NCBI GenBank assembly: GCA_013003465.1
Contig: JABDIZ010000090.1
Location: 1 to 15,381 of the forward strand
Length of the DNA: 15,381 nucleotides
Reading direction: 5' to 3'
Origin: Rhodothermaceae bacterium
GTDB lineage: Bacteria; Bacteroidota; Rhodothermia; Rhodothermales; Rubricoccaceae
Part shown: positions 15,180 to 15,381 of the stretch, piece after piece
How positions within the stretch are numbered: the first letter of the stretch is position 1
How the letters are laid out: each line of letters opens with the position of its first letter
Notes under the pieces: generated by a model
What the model was told of the DNA's origin: nothing
The model's database searches: none
The model's input: the letters and a program-made list of their open reading frames with translations, nothing else
Program-made: the position numbers and the translations under genes

Positions 15180-15213
15180 GCGCGGCCGCTCTCCTAGGGG
15201 AGGGCGGCCGCGC
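15180..15213. terminator. Strong GC hairpin after the DUF5916 gene
   Basis: GCGCGGCCGC (15180-15189) pairs perfectly with GCGGCCGCGC (15204-15213). The stem continues with a T-G pair and CTCC/GGAG, making about 15 bp around a TAGG loop. It begins 22 nt past the stop. No T-tract follows on either strand, so it could terminate transcription by an atypical route or act as a 3'-end stabiliser. Confidence 0.6.
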
Positions 15214-15239
15214 GTGTATTCGGTCATACGGAGGTCCAG

Positions 15240-15330
15240 GCACGGAAATGAACGGGCCGTGCGTTAGGGGGACAGCGGCGTGTCTTGACCGCCATGCGTG
15301 GGCTGTGTTGCTCAGTAGCACGGCCCGTGC
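15240..15330. promoter_or_regulatory. Cluster of inverted GCACGG half-sites upstream of a candidate promoter
   Basis: GCACGG (15240-15245) faces CCGTGC (15257-15262) across 11 bp. GCACG-GCC-CGTGC (15318-15330) is a second, compact dyad. In addition an 11-bp arm at 15252-15262 is perfectly complementary to 15318-15328. The second dyad abuts the TTG of the promoter at 15331, centred about 43 bp before the expected start point, which suits an activator or repressor. The binding protein is unknown. Confidence 0.4.
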
Positions 15331-15360
15331 TTGACGCCGGGCCTATGCTGCCCTACCTTG
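15331..15360 (+). promoter_or_regulatory. Candidate promoter TTG-N20-TACCTTG reading out of the window
   Basis: TTG at 15331-15333 and TACCTTG at 15354-15360 are 20 nt apart, fitting the Bacteroidota -33/-7 consensus well. No start codon with a usable frame lies in the remaining 21 nt, so the gene served must begin beyond the right edge. Confidence 0.5.
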
Positions 15361-15381
15361 GAGTTGTGCTAAATCCTTAGC

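Noticed and set aside
1..15381. CRISPR arrays, insertion sequences, tRNA or rRNA genes, toxin-antitoxin pairs
   Set aside because: I looked for regular repeat-spacer blocks, transposase-like products, terminal repeats and RNA gene signatures on both strands and saw none.

Overview
The window is GC-rich, densely coded bacterial chromosome. Start codons are preceded by pyrimidine-rich leaders with no clear Shine-Dalgarno sequence. Two candidate promoters have the Bacteroidota-like layout TTG-N20-TAnnnTG. Together with a DUF5916 protein, a membrane-tethered AraC regulator and many exported proteins, this suggests the Bacteroidota/Rhodothermota side of the tree (a high-GC Rhodothermia-like organism). 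That assignment is inference; no rRNA or marker gene is present.

Layout. 1-3810 (+): a fatty-acid beta-oxidation pair, a FadN-type 3-hydroxyacyl-CoA dehydrogenase/enoyl-CoA hydratase followed by a FadA thiolase, separated by a 79-nt spacer built of degenerate 7-nt repeats with dyad symmetry. 3877-7828 (-): an AraC regulator with seven predicted membrane spans, a small lipoprotein, an exported S41 peptidase with an N-terminal carbohydrate-binding-like domain, and a small exported protein. 8042-10624 (+): an E. coli-type membrane FadE acyl-CoA dehydrogenase, divergent from the AraC gene and closed by a good intrinsic terminator. 10758-12231 (+): a Uma2-family nuclease-like protein, then a 2,4-dienoyl-CoA reductase whose active-site arrangement matches mitochondrial DECR1. 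12440-15157 (+): an exported DUF5916 protein with a CBM9-like domain. 15158-15381: no gene, but a strong hairpin, a cluster of inverted GCACGG half-sites and a candidate promoter reading out of the window.

How they fit together. FadE (acyl-CoA to trans-2-enoyl-CoA), FadN (hydration and dehydrogenation) and FadA (thiolysis) make a complete beta-oxidation spiral, and the dienoyl-CoA reductase handles unsaturated acyl chains. Acyl-CoA ligase, ETF and a soluble fatty-acid regulator are not in the window. A 13-17 bp palindrome, core TTAAC-N3-GTTAA, occurs once before fadN and twice before fadE and was not seen in the other intergenic regions. It is the best candidate for an operator tying the two fad transcription units into one regulon although they are separated by about 4 kb of opposite-strand genes. 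I see no mobile element, CRISPR array, tRNA or rRNA, and no clear defence system.
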